From: Methanotrichaceae archaeon
GTDB taxonomy: Archaea; Halobacteriota; Methanosarcinia; Methanotrichales; Methanotrichaceae
Length of the DNA: 37,273 bases
NCBI GenBank assembly: GCA_016927425.1
Contig: JAFGMR010000057.1
Span: forward strand, 1 to 37,273
Direction of reading: 5' to 3'
This document shows, one piece after another, positions 1 to 8,392 of this stretch. Numbering within the stretch: position 1 is the first letter of the stretch; every line of letters starts with the position of its first letter. A program made the translations under genes and the position numbers. The notes beneath the pieces are model-generated. The model was not told the DNA's origin and ran no database searches. It was given only the letters and a program-made list of their open reading frames with translations.

Positions 1-487
1 CCTCGGCACGAAGCTTTCCTGTAATATTAGCCATGAACCAGGAAAACCCGGTCCCAAGCTCTCCCCCCATCCCCCTTTCCTTTATATCCTCGACAATCCG
101 CTCGGTCCAGCGATCCAATAACCCTTCCAGATCCTTACTAAAGAGAACTCCGGCATCGTGGGCAGTTTTAAATATCTCCGCAGCTATGACGAGTAGTATG
201 TCGGTGTACTCCACATCATAGAGGTTCAGCTTCTCTTTGATAGAGAAAGGCACGACGAGAAGATCCCCCTCCAAAGATACGGCCAGTCGGTTTAACTCGG
301 TGCTCTTGCCGTTTCCCCTGCTTCCAACCAAGAGGTACTTCAGAGGCTTCTTGCTTTTCCGAAGAGCATTTCCGATCCTATCGATGGGACTCTCCCTCTT
401 CACATAATACTCATTCAGCTTCTCCCCCTTTAGCGCCTCCTGGGGATCGAAGATATCATAGACGTCAGATAGCTCCCTTGCCTTCAC
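1..487 (-). CDS. P-loop ATPase, C-terminus cut off by window edge
   Basis: Reading leftward from a GTG at 487 there is an open frame to the window edge, 162 codons with no stop. It carries a Walker A motif (GSRGNGKST) near residue 50, preceded by a YYVKR-like segment and followed by STELNRL. That arrangement is typical of stand-alone AAA-type ATPases of the 'RGxGKSTELNRL' kind found in archaea and bacteria. The GTG is preceded by a G-rich ribosome-binding stretch, and the start lies inside the last codons of the upstream dehydrogenase gene, so the two are probably translationally coupled. Walker B and any C-terminal domain lie outside the window, so the cellular role cannot be named. Confidence 0.7.
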   Translation of the reverse strand, partial: MKARELSDVYDIFDPQEALKGEKLNEYYVKRESPIDRIGNALRKSKKPLKYLLVGSRGNGKSTELNRLAVSLEGDLLVVPFSIKEKLNLYDVEYTDILLVIAAEIFKTAHDAGVLFSKDLEGLLDRWTERIVEDIKERGMGGELGTGFSWFMANITGKLRAE

Positions 488-1481
488 TCCCCCCCCCTCC
501 AGATGCTAGCTCCTCCACCCTCCCGGCCACCGCAGCCGCAACATCCGCGGTCCCACACCGCCCGCCGAGATCCGGTGTCCGATACCCGCGCCGAAGTGCC
601 CAGATGACGGCTTCATCGATCGTCCTCGCCCTCTCATCATCGCCGAGCCAGTCGAGCATCATCGCCGCGCTTCGTATGGCGCCAACCGGATTTGCGATGC
701 CGCGGCCTGCGATGTCGGGCGCGCTTCCGTGGATCGGCTCGAAGAGGGCGTGGGAGTCGCCGAAGTTAGCGCTTGCGCAAAGCCCCAGGCTTCCAGAAAC
801 CCCTGCAGCTAGATCGCTCAATATGTCCCCAAAGAGGTTCGTTGCAACCATGATCTTGAAGCGGCGGGGATCTTTCACCATGTTGTATGCGGCAGCATCG
901 ACGAGCATATCCTCGTGTTCAACGCCTGCAGCCCCCGCAACCTCGCGGCAGGTTCGAAGGAAGAGAATGTCGCTTTTAAGGACGTTTGACTTATGCACGA
1001 TCGTGAGCTTGCGGCCCTTGGCAAGCCTGCAGGCAGCCTCTGCTATCCGCTTTGACCCCATTCGTGTGATCACGCGCAGCGTCGTCGACCTGTCCGCCCC
1101 TATCTCCTCGACTCCAGAGTAGAGCCCCTCGGTGTTCTCCCTGACGATTAAAAGGTCCATTCCGGCGTCCTGGAAGGGCCTTATGTTGGCATAGAGGTCG
1201 AGGCCCTTTCGGATGGCCAAGAGCACGCTTCTGTAGCTGGGATCAGACGGCGTTGTAATCGCACCGAAGAGGACTCCTCGGCACTCCCCCATCGCCTCCA
1301 GATCCTCCGGTGCCATGGCTAATCCCGTCCTCTTCCAGCGGCCGTATCCGACCTCGACAGGAACGAGGTCGAGCTCTGCCCCGGCTGCCTCCAGGACGGC
1401 AAGAGCGCTCTCGATTACCTCCGGGCCAATGCCATCTCCCTTCACGAGGGCAATTCGCGGTCTAGCTCCCCCTTCAGACAT
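465..1481 (-). CDS. aksF: isocitrate/isopropylmalate dehydrogenase family; probable homoisocitrate dehydrogenase (AksF) or LeuB
   Basis: 338 residues with the full beta-decarboxylating dehydrogenase signature. GDGIGPEV (15-22) is at the N-terminus, and substrate-binding arginines lie in IRK..LDLYANIRP (90-102) and VRENTEG (113-119). The catalytic Lys is in HKSNVLK (163-169), metal-binding aspartates are in LFGDILSD (216-223), and the NAD-binding segment is HGSAPDIAG (251-259). The family oxidatively decarboxylates 3-isopropylmalate (leucine) or homoisocitrates (2-oxosuberate arm of coenzyme B). The neighbouring small isomerase subunit has the YLRT loop tied to homoaconitase, which makes AksF a reasonable reading, but sequence alone does not exclude LeuB. 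A GAGGCG element precedes ATG 1481. The gene overlaps the upstream reading frame by 40 bases. Confidence 0.85.
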   Translation of the reverse strand: MSEGGARPRIALVKGDGIGPEVIESALAVLEAAGAELDLVPVEVGYGRWKRTGLAMAPEDLEAMGECRGVLFGAITTPSDPSYRSVLLAIRKGLDLYANIRPFQDAGMDLLIVRENTEGLYSGVEEIGADRSTTLRVITRMGSKRIAEAACRLAKGRKLTIVHKSNVLKSDILFLRTCREVAGAAGVEHEDMLVDAAAYNMVKDPRRFKIMVATNLFGDILSDLAAGVSGSLGLCASANFGDSHALFEPIHGSAPDIAGRGIANPVGAIRSAAMMLDWLGDDERARTIDEAVIWALRRGYRTPDLGGRCGTADVAAAVAGRVEELASGGGGSEGKGAI

Positions 1482-2278
1482 CTTATCGCCTCATATATCT
1501 GAGGGGCTCCGTCCCCCCAATGAACGAGAACGCCTGTATGACCGTCGATCCTCGTCAATCCGCGGCGCTCTGAGCGACAACAGCGGGTGACAAACGGCCC
1601 CTTAGGCCGGAGATCGGGGTGCGAGACTGGGCAGGTGTTGATGAACCTATGATTCTTACCCGGATAGGCGGCCCGAAAGACCTCCCTCGATATCTCGCAG
1701 CCCACTATCAGGGGGTCTTCTACATCCACCCTATCCGAGTCCAATGACTTGCCAAGCCCGGATGCCGTGCAGGGATAGTAGACATCATCGCCCCAGTACT
1801 GGCTCAAGTCCAGTACGCGGCTTGAGAAACGCATGGCAAGGTCCCCTATCATGCCGGATGCCTTCAGGCCATCGATCGTCTGGACGAGCCAGGAGGGCTC
1901 GGGCGGGACGACGTCGAGTATCTCGACATCGGTTATCGCCTTTAGATCCGGCTCGTATACGAATGTCAGGTGCTCATCCACTCCCCGAAAGACGACGGCC
2001 TTCACTTCATCGCCGCAGAACCTGGAGGCCCACTCGATCAGCGCTGCCCTGTCCCTTGTGTCCACGGGAAATGGATTGTATAACACCTCGCCAGGCGCGG
2101 CAAGGAGCTCGTTGGAGCGCGAAGCACGCAGAAAGCCCGCCTCCTTCGCAGGCTCGACCGCGTAGATGGAAGGCTCCTCCTCTAGCACTATGATGTAGCG
2201 GGTGGAAAAGTAGATGGGGTCATCGCGTCTGACCTCCCTGGTCGTTCCTACCTCCCTGTAATCCAAGGGAAAGATCAA
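1442..2278 (-). CDS. conserved protein of unknown function in the AksE/AksF-like cluster
   Basis: 278 residues without a family I can name with confidence. It has no signal peptide or membrane segment, so it should be cytoplasmic. There are several cysteines in suggestive settings: [29 protein letters not shown] and [10 protein letters not shown], the last two within about 25 residues. These could bind a metal or an Fe-S cluster, but that is inference. Its start overlaps the stop of the isomerase subunit by 4 bases and its end overlaps the dehydrogenase start by 40 bases, so the three are almost certainly one transcript. A role linked to the isomerase-dehydrogenase pathway, for instance chaperoning or sensing, is plausible but unproven. 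Confidence 0.75.
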   Translation of the reverse strand: MIFPLDYREVGTTREVRRDDPIYFSTRYIIVLEEEPSIYAVEPAKEAGFLRASRSNELLAAPGEVLYNPFPVDTRDRAALIEWASRFCGDEVKAVVFRGVDEHLTFVYEPDLKAITDVEILDVVPPEPSWLVQTIDGLKASGMIGDLAMRFSSRVLDLSQYWGDDVYYPCTASGLGKSLDSDRVDVEDPLIVGCEISREVFRAAYPGKNHRFINTCPVSHPDLRPKGPFVTRCCRSERRGLTRIDGHTGVLVHWGDGAPQIYEAIRCLKGELDRELPS

Positions 2279-2832
2279 GGCGATCTCCCCATGCCGTCCT
2301 CGTCTCCGTGAGAGGCCGCAGCCTCTAGCCTCCTGTGAGCGACGAGCCCCCCGTGCTGAAGGATATCGAGGAGGAAAGCAGGAATTTTCGTCCCCTGGAA
2401 GGATCTCTCGCCCACGTTCACAAGCCCCCGGGAGAGGTCCACCTCAACGATATCTCCCTCCTTGCAGTCCACATCCGCCTCGACAACGGCGAGGCCGACG
2501 TTGATCGCGTTTCTAAAGAATATGCGGGCAAATGACCGGGCAACGATGCATGAGATGCCTGCCTCCCGCAAGGCAAGCGGCGCCTGCTCTCGCGAGGATC
2601 CGCAGCCGAAGTTCCTTCCTGCCACTATCAGATCGCCTCGACCAACCTTTGAAGCGAACTCGGAATCCAGCCCCTCCATGACATGGTCCGCCAGAAGGCG
2701 TAAGTCCTTCGTTCTCAGGTACTTCCCAGGTATTATCACGTCCGTATCCACATCGTCGCCGAACAACCACGCCCTGCCCCTTATCATGGATCCAGGTAGG
2801 AATCCATCGATAATATCCTTTTCCAGCGACAA
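2275..2832 (-). CDS. aksE: 3-isopropylmalate dehydratase/homoaconitase small subunit, probable AksE (HacB) type
   Basis: 185 residues from a TTG at 2832. Family alignments usually begin at M16 (ATG at 2787, [12 protein letters not shown]), so the true start may be 2787. Motifs of the aconitase swivel-domain small subunit are clear: [17 protein letters not shown] (25-41) and [11 protein letters not shown] (75-85). The subunit pairs with an Fe-S large subunit (not in the window) to isomerise hydroxy-tricarboxylates. In Methanocaldococcus the loop after IIPG is YLRT in the homoaconitase subunit and differs in the leucine isomerase. This protein has YLRT, which favours the 2-oxosuberate/coenzyme B pathway. 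The C-terminal tail after about residue 165 is longer than usual and polar. Confidence 0.85.
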   Translation of the reverse strand: MSLEKDIIDGFLPGSMIRGRAWLFGDDVDTDVIIPGKYLRTKDLRLLADHVMEGLDSEFASKVGRGDLIVAGRNFGCGSSREQAPLALREAGISCIVARSFARIFFRNAINVGLAVVEADVDCKEGDIVEVDLSRGLVNVGERSFQGTKIPAFLLDILQHGGLVAHRRLEAAASHGDEDGMGRSP

Positions 2833-2849
2833 GGCCTTTTCGGCGACAA

Positions 2850-2861
2850 AAGGGTTTATAG
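2850..2861. promoter_or_regulatory. shared TATA region between the aksE-like and sufC genes
   Basis: GGGTTTATAGCAC lies in the only gap between the two divergent genes. Read rightward it predicts transcription from about 2881, just ahead of the sufC ribosome-binding site. Read leftward (CTATAAACCC) it predicts a start near 2832. No other TATA-like stretch is present in these bases. Confidence 0.45.
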
Positions 2862-2900
2862 CACCGGGGCCAGAGGTAAAATGGCTTGGAGGTGATCTGG

Positions 2901-3629
2901 CTGCTTGAGATCGATGGACTTTGGGTCAGCATAGGGGGCAAGAGGGTCTTGAAAGACGTCAACCTGAAGGTGGGGCAGGGGGAGACCCATGCCCTCTTCG
3001 GGCCAAACGGCTGCGGGAAGACGACGCTTCTAAACACCATCGCCGGAATCCCGCGCTACGTTGTGGAGGACGGCCAAATACGGTTCAAAGGGCAGGATAT
3101 TACAGAGATGCCCATGAACGAGAGGGCCCAGCTGGGCTTAGGAATTGCCTTCCAGCACCCGCCCACCATCAGGGGGCTCAAGGTGCGGGACCTGATTAAG
3201 CTCTGTAATCCAAAGGCCGATGCCGCATGGATTCTCAACGAGCTCGACTTCGCGGAGTTCGCCGATCGAGAGGTGAACAAGGGATTCTCGGGCGGCGAGG
3301 TGAAGAGGTCTGAGATGGTCCAGCTCATGGCGCAGGGGCCGGACTTCGTCATGCTCGACGAACCGGACTCGGGCGTCGACCTGGAGAACATCAAGGTGAT
3401 CGGCAAAGCGATAAATATGCTGACCCAGAAGGACCAGCGTCCCAGCACGAGGACCAAGTCGGGGATCATCATCACCCACTTCGGCCATATCCTGGACTAT
3501 ATATCGACTGACAAGGCCCATGTGATGATAGAAGGGACCGTGGTATGCTCCGGTGGCCCCATGGAGATCCTAGAGCAGATAAAGGCTAACGGCTACGAGG
3601 GGTGTGTGGAGTGTCTATGTCCGGCCTAG
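2901..3629 (+). CDS. sufC: SufC, Fe-S cluster assembly ATPase
   Basis: About 243 residues, an ABC-type ATPase with Walker [10 protein letters not shown], signature [10 protein letters not shown], Walker [12 protein letters not shown] and the H-loop IITH. The D-x-x-SGVD form and KRSE segment are characteristic of SufC rather than transport ATPases. It forms a complex with SufB and drives scaffold rearrangement during Fe-S cluster assembly in the cytoplasm. Start choice: an open frame runs from TTG 2886 through GTG 2892, but a perfect ribosome-binding site GGAGGTGA occupies 2888-2895. The codon correctly spaced from it is CTG 2901, giving the canonical SufC start (M)LEIDGL. The gene overlaps sufB by 13 bases. 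Confidence 0.93.
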   Translation: MLEIDGLWVSIGGKRVLKDVNLKVGQGETHALFGPNGCGKTTLLNTIAGIPRYVVEDGQIRFKGQDITEMPMNERAQLGLGIAFQHPPTIRGLKVRDLIKLCNPKADAAWILNELDFAEFADREVNKGFSGGEVKRSEMVQLMAQGPDFVMLDEPDSGVDLENIKVIGKAINMLTQKDQRPSTRTKSGIIITHFGHILDYISTDKAHVMIEGTVVCSGGPMEILEQIKANGYEGCVECLCPA

Positions 3630-4828
3630 AGAAGAGGGCCGAGAAGGCCAGGGATAAGAGGGCGGCTCTCGGAACCGATATCGACCTCGAGAGCTACGAG
3701 TCGGAGGCGAAATCACACGGCGAGATGGACTCGCTTGAAGGCCTCCCAAGCGAGGTCGAGCAGGCAGCACTTGCAGCCGGCGTGAGCCTAGGCGGCGAGA
3801 CCTCGGGCGACTACCTCCAGATGGACCAGTCGCCGGTCCTCCAGTCGGCCGCGATGGAGGGAATCGAGCTTCTCGACATTGCATCCGCCCTTGAGAAGCA
3901 CAGCTACCTCAAGGACTACTACTGGAAGCTCGTCCCAATCGACATGGACAAGTTCACGGCCGACGTGGGCCTCCACCCTCCCGCGGGATACTTCATCAGG
4001 GCAAAGCCGAACACAACGACGGTCTTTCCCCTCAAGGCCTGCCTCTACATGGGAGGCGGCGGAAGCCGGCAGAGGGTGCATAACGTAGTCATTGCCGAGG
4101 AGAACAGCAGCCTCCATATCATAACAGGCTGCACAACGCCGGCTCATGCAGGCCGGGGGCTTCACCTCGGCGTATCCGAGGTCTACGTCAAGAGAGGGGC
4201 TCATGTGAGCTTTACCATGGTCCACAACTGGGGCGAGGAGGTGGAGGTGAGGCCTCGCGGCGCAAGTTACGTCGAGGCTGGCGGATCGATCTCCGAGAAC
4301 TACATCACGCTCAGCCCCGTAAAGAGCCTTCAGGCCTTCCCGACAGCAACCCTTGCAGGCGAGGGGGCAAAGGCGAGCTTCAACACCATCATGTACTCCA
4401 GCCGGGGAAAGATCGATATCGGCAACCAGACCCTGCTCGAGGCCCCAAAGGCAAGCGCTGAATCGATATCGCGAGTCGTCTCGACCGGCGGCGAGATAAT
4501 CAACCGCGGTCGGATGGTTGGAAAGGTGCCGGATATCAAGGCCCACCTGGAGTGCGTAGGCCTGATCCTGACCGATAAAGGGCGGATCTACTCGATCCCT
4601 GAGCTTGACGGCTGGTGCGGCGGGCTCGACATGTCCCACGAGGCAGCTGTCGGCAAGATCTCCCAGGAGGAGCTTGAGTACCTCATGGCCCGGGGGCTTC
4701 CGGTCGACGAGGCCACGCGCGTTATCGTGCGCGGCTTCCTCGACGTGGAGATCAAGGGGCTTCCTCCGGCGCTTAAGGAGGAGATGCAGAAGATCACCAA
4801 GCTCGAGGAGATCCACGGGGGGAGCTGA
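3617..4828 (+). CDS. sufB: SufB/SufD family Fe-S scaffold protein
   Basis: 403 residues from ATG 3617; the frame is open from GTG 3602, but GGAG at 3608-3611 fits the ATG. The protein is the beta-helical SufBD core: it contains GCTTPAHAGRGLH, SFTMVHNWGEEVEVRPR and, near the C-terminus, LDMSHEAAVGKIS, whose His matches the conserved SufD/SufB cluster-site histidine. It is the scaffold that binds the nascent Fe-S cluster with SufC. Only one SufB-type subunit is present, with no SufD, SufS, SufU or SufE in the neighbourhood. This is the minimal two-gene SUF form common in methanogens, which may take sulfide rather than cysteine as sulfur source. Confidence 0.93.
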   Translation: MSGLEKRAEKARDKRAALGTDIDLESYESEAKSHGEMDSLEGLPSEVEQAALAAGVSLGGETSGDYLQMDQSPVLQSAAMEGIELLDIASALEKHSYLKDYYWKLVPIDMDKFTADVGLHPPAGYFIRAKPNTTTVFPLKACLYMGGGGSRQRVHNVVIAEENSSLHIITGCTTPAHAGRGLHLGVSEVYVKRGAHVSFTMVHNWGEEVEVRPRGASYVEAGGSISENYITLSPVKSLQAFPTATLAGEGAKASFNTIMYSSRGKIDIGNQTLLEAPKASAESISRVVSTGGEIINRGRMVGKVPDIKAHLECVGLILTDKGRIYSIPELDGWCGGLDMSHEAAVGKISQEELEYLMARGLPVDEATRVIVRGFLDVEIKGLPPALKEEMQKITKLEEIHGGS

Positions 4829-4985
4829 AGGCTCCCTTCACCGCTATTTTAACGGGGGATCGAGCCGCGGGTGCCGGGAGGCCATCGCATCGGGATGAAC
4901 TTTGAGATGAACCGGCGTCTATTTATATGTTGGTTCGGATTTTTATCGATTAAAACACCTGGGACCTTATCTTGAAGGCAAGGAA

Positions 4986-5005
4986 CTGTAGAGTCCTGTA
5001 GAGTC
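4986..5005. repeat. 10-bp perfect tandem repeat (CTGTAGAGTC x2)
   Basis: CTGTAGAGTC occurs twice back to back, ending 11 bases before the TATA-like TTTATACT at 5017-5024. It may be a binding site for a regulator of the transcript that starts near 5046, or simple replication slippage. Confidence 0.6.
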
Positions 5006-5045
5006 CCGAAAGCTATTTATACTATTAATGACTACATATATGTTT

Positions 5046-5450
5046 GCCGCGTCTTGTGTTGATGGCGTGGGCTGGCGCTTCGATGAAGGCCTTTGGCAAC
5101 TGGGAGGTGCGCGCCCTTAGGTGGGCGGCGTATTCGCGTTTGGCTCCTAGACCAGAAGGAATCGATTGCGCCCGGCGTAGCTTGGATGGATAGGCCTGTA
5201 AGATGCACGCCCTGATAGGCGTAGCACGCCGACCATCGGCTGATAAGCCCGGGGGAAGGCCCACAGGATCCAGGGACGCGGCACCACCAGGTCGTGTGGC
5301 CGAGGAGCAAAGTCCACCGCATATCGGCGGTCGGCTCTCGTTTGTGAGGCGCTGTGCGGAACTCCGGCGCAAAACTCTCGGCCCCCTCCTGATAAGGGTG
5401 CAGGGTGGGATTGGACGTCTAGTTACGGTCGCATCCCCATAAAAAGGGGC
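5046..5450 (+). ncRNA. candidate structured RNA in the sufB-glyS gap
   Basis: Between sufB and glyS there is about 1.1 kb without a convincing gene. The part from about 5046 is GC-rich, follows a good TATA box (TTTATACT, 5017-5024) at the expected distance, and has several possible helices. One is a perfect long-range pair GGCCGAG (5298-5304) with CTCGGCC (5378-5384). Others are ACCGC/GCGGT with a six-base loop (5315-5330) and a CCCC/GGGG hairpin at 5435-5449. GAGGAGCAAAGTCC vaguely resembles the RNase P CR-I segment, but the CR-V element (ACAGAACCCGG-like) is absent, so I do not call it RNase P. A minus-strand 160-codon frame across it looks non-coding. Boundaries are guesses. Confidence 0.35.
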
Positions 5451-5640
5451 TCTGTGGTATAGCGTCTTCTCACCTTCTGCATATCCTGCAGCTCTTTTGA
5501 TCTTCACTATTCATATCACGCTATATCTATTAGGCTTCCGGAGCTCGCCGGTCGTGGTTCTGAAATAGGTTGCAGTTTCTATATCCCCGTCTATAGCTCG
5601 TGATCTCAAGTAAAATTTCATATTAGTAGGACCCAACCCC

Positions 5641-5726
5641 TAAGGCACAAAGCCACAAAGGACGCACAAAGAGCAGATATAACGTATTAGTCTTTGTGAA
5701 TTTGTGTCTTTGTGGTGAACGTCCTT
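5641..5726. repeat. imperfect inverted repeat built of CACAAAG units
   Basis: The left arm holds three CACAAAG heptamers (5645-5671) and the right arm their complement (CTTTGTG at 5692-5698 and 5708-5714). The outer ends pair as TAAGG and CCTTA. The arms enclose about 20 AT-rich bases. The layout is that of a small miniature inverted-repeat element or dispersed palindrome. The rest of the gap (5727-5949) shows only the direct repeat ATCGTTATC and the upstream region of glyS. Confidence 0.55.
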
Positions 5727-5949
5727 AAGCCCTGGTATTAATTGTCACTTGGAGCCAAGTTTTGACCTGAGATCCTATTCAGGAGATCCATCTGTTGCTG
5801 ATCGTTATCCCACTTGGGTGGCAATCGTTATCACTCTCATCAATACCGGAGAAATTCCAACCAACTCCGAGTTCACGACCAGCTCGCCTCAGGCGGACGA
5901 TAAAGGTTAAATGACCTATCTCCATCTACGATCTTCGAGAGGATTGGCT

Positions 5950-7686
5950 ATGGATAGGTACGAACAGGTGACCGAGCTTGCGCGAAGGAGGGGCATTATG
6001 TGGCCGGCCTTCGAGCTGTACGGCGGCGCTGCGGGCTTCTACGACTACGGCCCCCTCGGAGCGCTGCTCAAGAGGAAGATCGAGGATACCTGGAGGCGGT
6101 TCTTCGTCATCGGAGAGGGCTTCGCCGAGATCGAGGCCCCGACCATCGGTGTTGAGGGAATCTTCGCAGCATCTGGCCACCTGAGCGGATTCTCCGATCC
6201 TTTGACCGAGTGCCAGGAGTGCAAAGAGGTCTACAGGGCAGACCACCTGATAAAGCATATCGTGGAGGTGCCAGACGCCCTCTCCAACGAGGAGATAGGC
6301 AGAATCATCCATGAGAACGATATCTTCTGCCCCGAGTGCGGAGGAGAACTCTCCGAGATCTACGAGTTCAACCTCATGTTCAAGACGACCATAGGCCCTG
6401 GGTCGACCCATCCCGGGTACCTGCGCCCGGAGACGGCACAGGGCATGTTCATCAACTTCCCGAGGCTTCTTCGCTACTTCAGGGATGCGCTTCCCTTCGG
6501 CGCGGTACAGATCGGAAAGTCGTACAGAAACGAGATCTCGCCGCGACAAGGTGTGATCCGCCTGCGCGAGTTCACCCAGGCCGAGGCCGAGGTCTTCATC
6601 GATCCTCGCGATAAGACGCACCCGCGCTTTCCCGAGGTAAGCGACCTTACGCTTAGGCTCTACTCCCAGGAGGCGCAGGAGAGGGGCGTAATCGATGAGA
6701 TGACGCTAGAAGACGCGGTGAAGCGCGGTATAATCGCCCATCAGATGCTCGCCTACTACGTTGCTCGCACCTACCAGTTCCTCATGGCCGTGGGCGTTGC
6801 GCCGGAGAGGATGCGATTTCGGCAGCACAAGGCGGACGAGATGGCACATTACGCGGCAGACTGCTGGGACGCCGAGGTCCTCCTCGAGCGGCTGGGCTGG
6901 ATCGAGATAGTTGGAATTGCTGACCGAACCGATTACGATCTGAAGTCTCACATGACCCATAGCCAGGCCAAGCTCACGGTCTTCGTACCCTATGCCGAGC
7001 CCAAGCTTCGCCAGAGGCTGGTTGTCAAGCCCGATATGAAGGCGCTCGGCCCCCGGTTCAAGGGGAAGGCCAAGGCCGTCGCCGAAGCCCTCAAGTCGCT
7101 CGATGAAGAGGGGCTGAAGGGCGACGTGATATGCGTCGTCGTGGAGGGCGAGACCGTGACGATCGAGAGGGATCTCGTATCCTTCGAGGTGGTGGAAGAG
7201 GCGATCCGCGGCGAGGAGGTGATCCCCCACGTCATAGAGCCGTCCTTTGGGATCGACCGGATCATCTACACCGTGCTCGACCACTCGTACAGCCAGGAGG
7301 AGGTCGATGGGGAGAGCCGGGCCGTTTTGCGGTTCATACCGGCCATGGCACCGCTGCAGGTGGCAGTCTTGCCCCTCATGGACCGGCCAGAGCTCGCTCA
7401 GCCGGCCGAGGCCTTGTTGCAGGCCTTCCGGCGGGAGGGCATCATGGCCGAGTACGACACCTCAGGGAGCATTGGGAGGAGGTACAGGCGAAACGATGAG
7501 GTCGGAACCCCCTTCTGCGTCACAATCGATTACGAGACGATCGAGGAGGCGACGGTCACCATCAGAGACCGCGACTCCATGGGCCAGGTGAGGGTTCCCA
7601 AGGAGTCAGTCGTCGAGATCGTTTCAGCCCTCGTCAAGGGAGAGGTCGAGTTCCTGGATGCCGGCAGGCCCGAGGAATCGACCTAG
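5950..7686 (+). CDS. glyS: glycyl-tRNA synthetase, archaeal homodimeric class II type
   Basis: 578 residues from ATG 5950. An upstream ATG at 5911 is in frame, but family members begin MDRYE-like and GAGAGGAT lies at the right distance from 5950. The N-terminal RRGIMWPAFELYGGAAGFYDYGPLG segment, RPETAQGMF (motif 2 region), YRNEISPRQG, and GIDRIIYTVLDHSY (motif 3) identify a class II GlyRS of the archaeal/eukaryal alpha2 type. A zinc-binding cysteine set is visible (CQEC, about 90 residues in, and CPEC further on). The C-terminal anticodon-binding domain (VAVLPLM...SIGRRYRRNDEVGTPFCVTID) is complete. The enzyme charges tRNA-Gly with glycine in the cytoplasm. Confidence 0.97.
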   Translation: MDRYEQVTELARRRGIMWPAFELYGGAAGFYDYGPLGALLKRKIEDTWRRFFVIGEGFAEIEAPTIGVEGIFAASGHLSGFSDPLTECQECKEVYRADHLIKHIVEVPDALSNEEIGRIIHENDIFCPECGGELSEIYEFNLMFKTTIGPGSTHPGYLRPETAQGMFINFPRLLRYFRDALPFGAVQIGKSYRNEISPRQGVIRLREFTQAEAEVFIDPRDKTHPRFPEVSDLTLRLYSQEAQERGVIDEMTLEDAVKRGIIAHQMLAYYVARTYQFLMAVGVAPERMRFRQHKADEMAHYAADCWDAEVLLERLGWIEIVGIADRTDYDLKSHMTHSQAKLTVFVPYAEPKLRQRLVVKPDMKALGPRFKGKAKAVAEALKSLDEEGLKGDVICVVVEGETVTIERDLVSFEVVEEAIRGEEVIPHVIEPSFGIDRIIYTVLDHSYSQEEVDGESRAVLRFIPAMAPLQVAVLPLMDRPELAQPAEALLQAFRREGIMAEYDTSGSIGRRYRRNDEVGTPFCVTIDYETIEEATVTIRDRDSMGQVRVPKESVVEIVSALVKGEVEFLDAGRPEEST

Positions 7687-7707
7687 GACCTCAGACATGC
7701 GCTAGAG

Positions 7708-8337
7708 GTGGGCGTAGTGATCGCCTGGAACGCCGGCTGGAAGCTCTCCCTTCGCCAGGAGATCCGCAGGAAGTCGATACACCTAACCGGCCTTTCCGTC
7801 CCCGCTGGCATCGTCCTCTTCGGCGAGGCCGCAACCGCCGCCCTGATAGCGCTAGCCCTCGTCGTTGCCCTCATCCTCGAGGCCCTGAGGCTGAGAGGGC
7901 GTATCCGCCTCCCGGAGGTGAGGGCCCGGGAGAAGGATCGGGTTGCGGGCTACTTTTACTACATCCTGGGAAGCCTCGTCACCGTTATCGCCTTTCCAGC
8001 GACGGTTGCAATATGCGCCATGCTCATGCTCTCCCTGGGAGATGCCGCAAGCGGCCTTTTAGGCTCAGTCCTTCGAGGAAGCGACGTTAGAGGTGGGGGG
8101 CCTTGGCGGATCAAGCCCTTTCCGATCGTCGCCGGGATGTTCCTCGCATGCTTTGCAATAGGCGCCCTCTCCTCCAGATATACCATGATCCCATGGCCGA
8201 TATATGCGGCAGGAGCTGCGGGAGCGACGATTGCTGACTCCGTCCCACTCTTCCTCGGGAGATTGCCGATTGACGACAACCTGACCATACCCATCTATGC
8301 CGGGACGGCGATGGCTCTCGCCGCGATGGTCATCTGA
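7708..8337 (+). CDS. CTP-dependent polyprenol/lipid kinase homologue (SEC59/DGK1/VTE5 family)
   Basis: 209 residues from GTG 7708; GAGGTG at 7705-7710 better fits the in-frame GTG at 7717. A basic N-terminus (RQEIRRKSIHLTG) is followed by five to seven hydrophobic segments. The family hallmarks are present: LGDAASGLLG near residue 112, the conserved basic patch before IKPFPIVAGM, and PIDDNLTIPI near the C-terminus. Members use CTP to phosphorylate dolichol, phytol or diacylglycerol, or resemble CDP-diglyceride synthases. In archaea the substrate is likely a polyprenol or archaeal lipid. It starts 21 bases after glyS, so the two are probably co-transcribed, although no functional tie is obvious. 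Confidence 0.72.
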   Translation: MGVVIAWNAGWKLSLRQEIRRKSIHLTGLSVPAGIVLFGEAATAALIALALVVALILEALRLRGRIRLPEVRAREKDRVAGYFYYILGSLVTVIAFPATVAICAMLMLSLGDAASGLLGSVLRGSDVRGGGPWRIKPFPIVAGMFLACFAIGALSSRYTMIPWPIYAAGAAGATIADSVPLFLGRLPIDDNLTIPIYAGTAMALAAMVI

Positions 8338-8378
8338 TTGGAAAGGTTTTTTAACGAAGGACTCGTAGACGCGAGCGG

Positions 8379-8386
8379 AAAGGAGG
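8379..8386 (+). promoter_or_regulatory. strong ribosome-binding site of adk
   Basis: AAAGGAGGT a few bases before ATG 8393 is a near-perfect match to the 16S tail. The T-rich TTTTTTAAC stretch at 8346-8354 is a plausible TATA box for the same gene. Confidence 0.55.
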
Positions 8387-8392
8387 TATGGT

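Noticed and set aside
1744-2193. Arg-rich plus-strand frame within the unknown Cys-containing gene
   Set aside because: Antisense shadow of a well-supported coding frame on the minus strand; Arg/Pro-rich composition is typical of shadows at high GC.
5290-5320. RNase P RNA call from GAGGAGCAAAGTCC
   Set aside because: Only a weak CR-I resemblance at the wrong place; the CR-V and CR-IV elements are missing.
5025-5507. 160-codon minus-strand frame in the sufB-glyS gap
   Set aside because: Composition and lack of motifs or ribosome-binding site look like a by-product of GC-rich structured sequence; the plus strand shows better RNA features.
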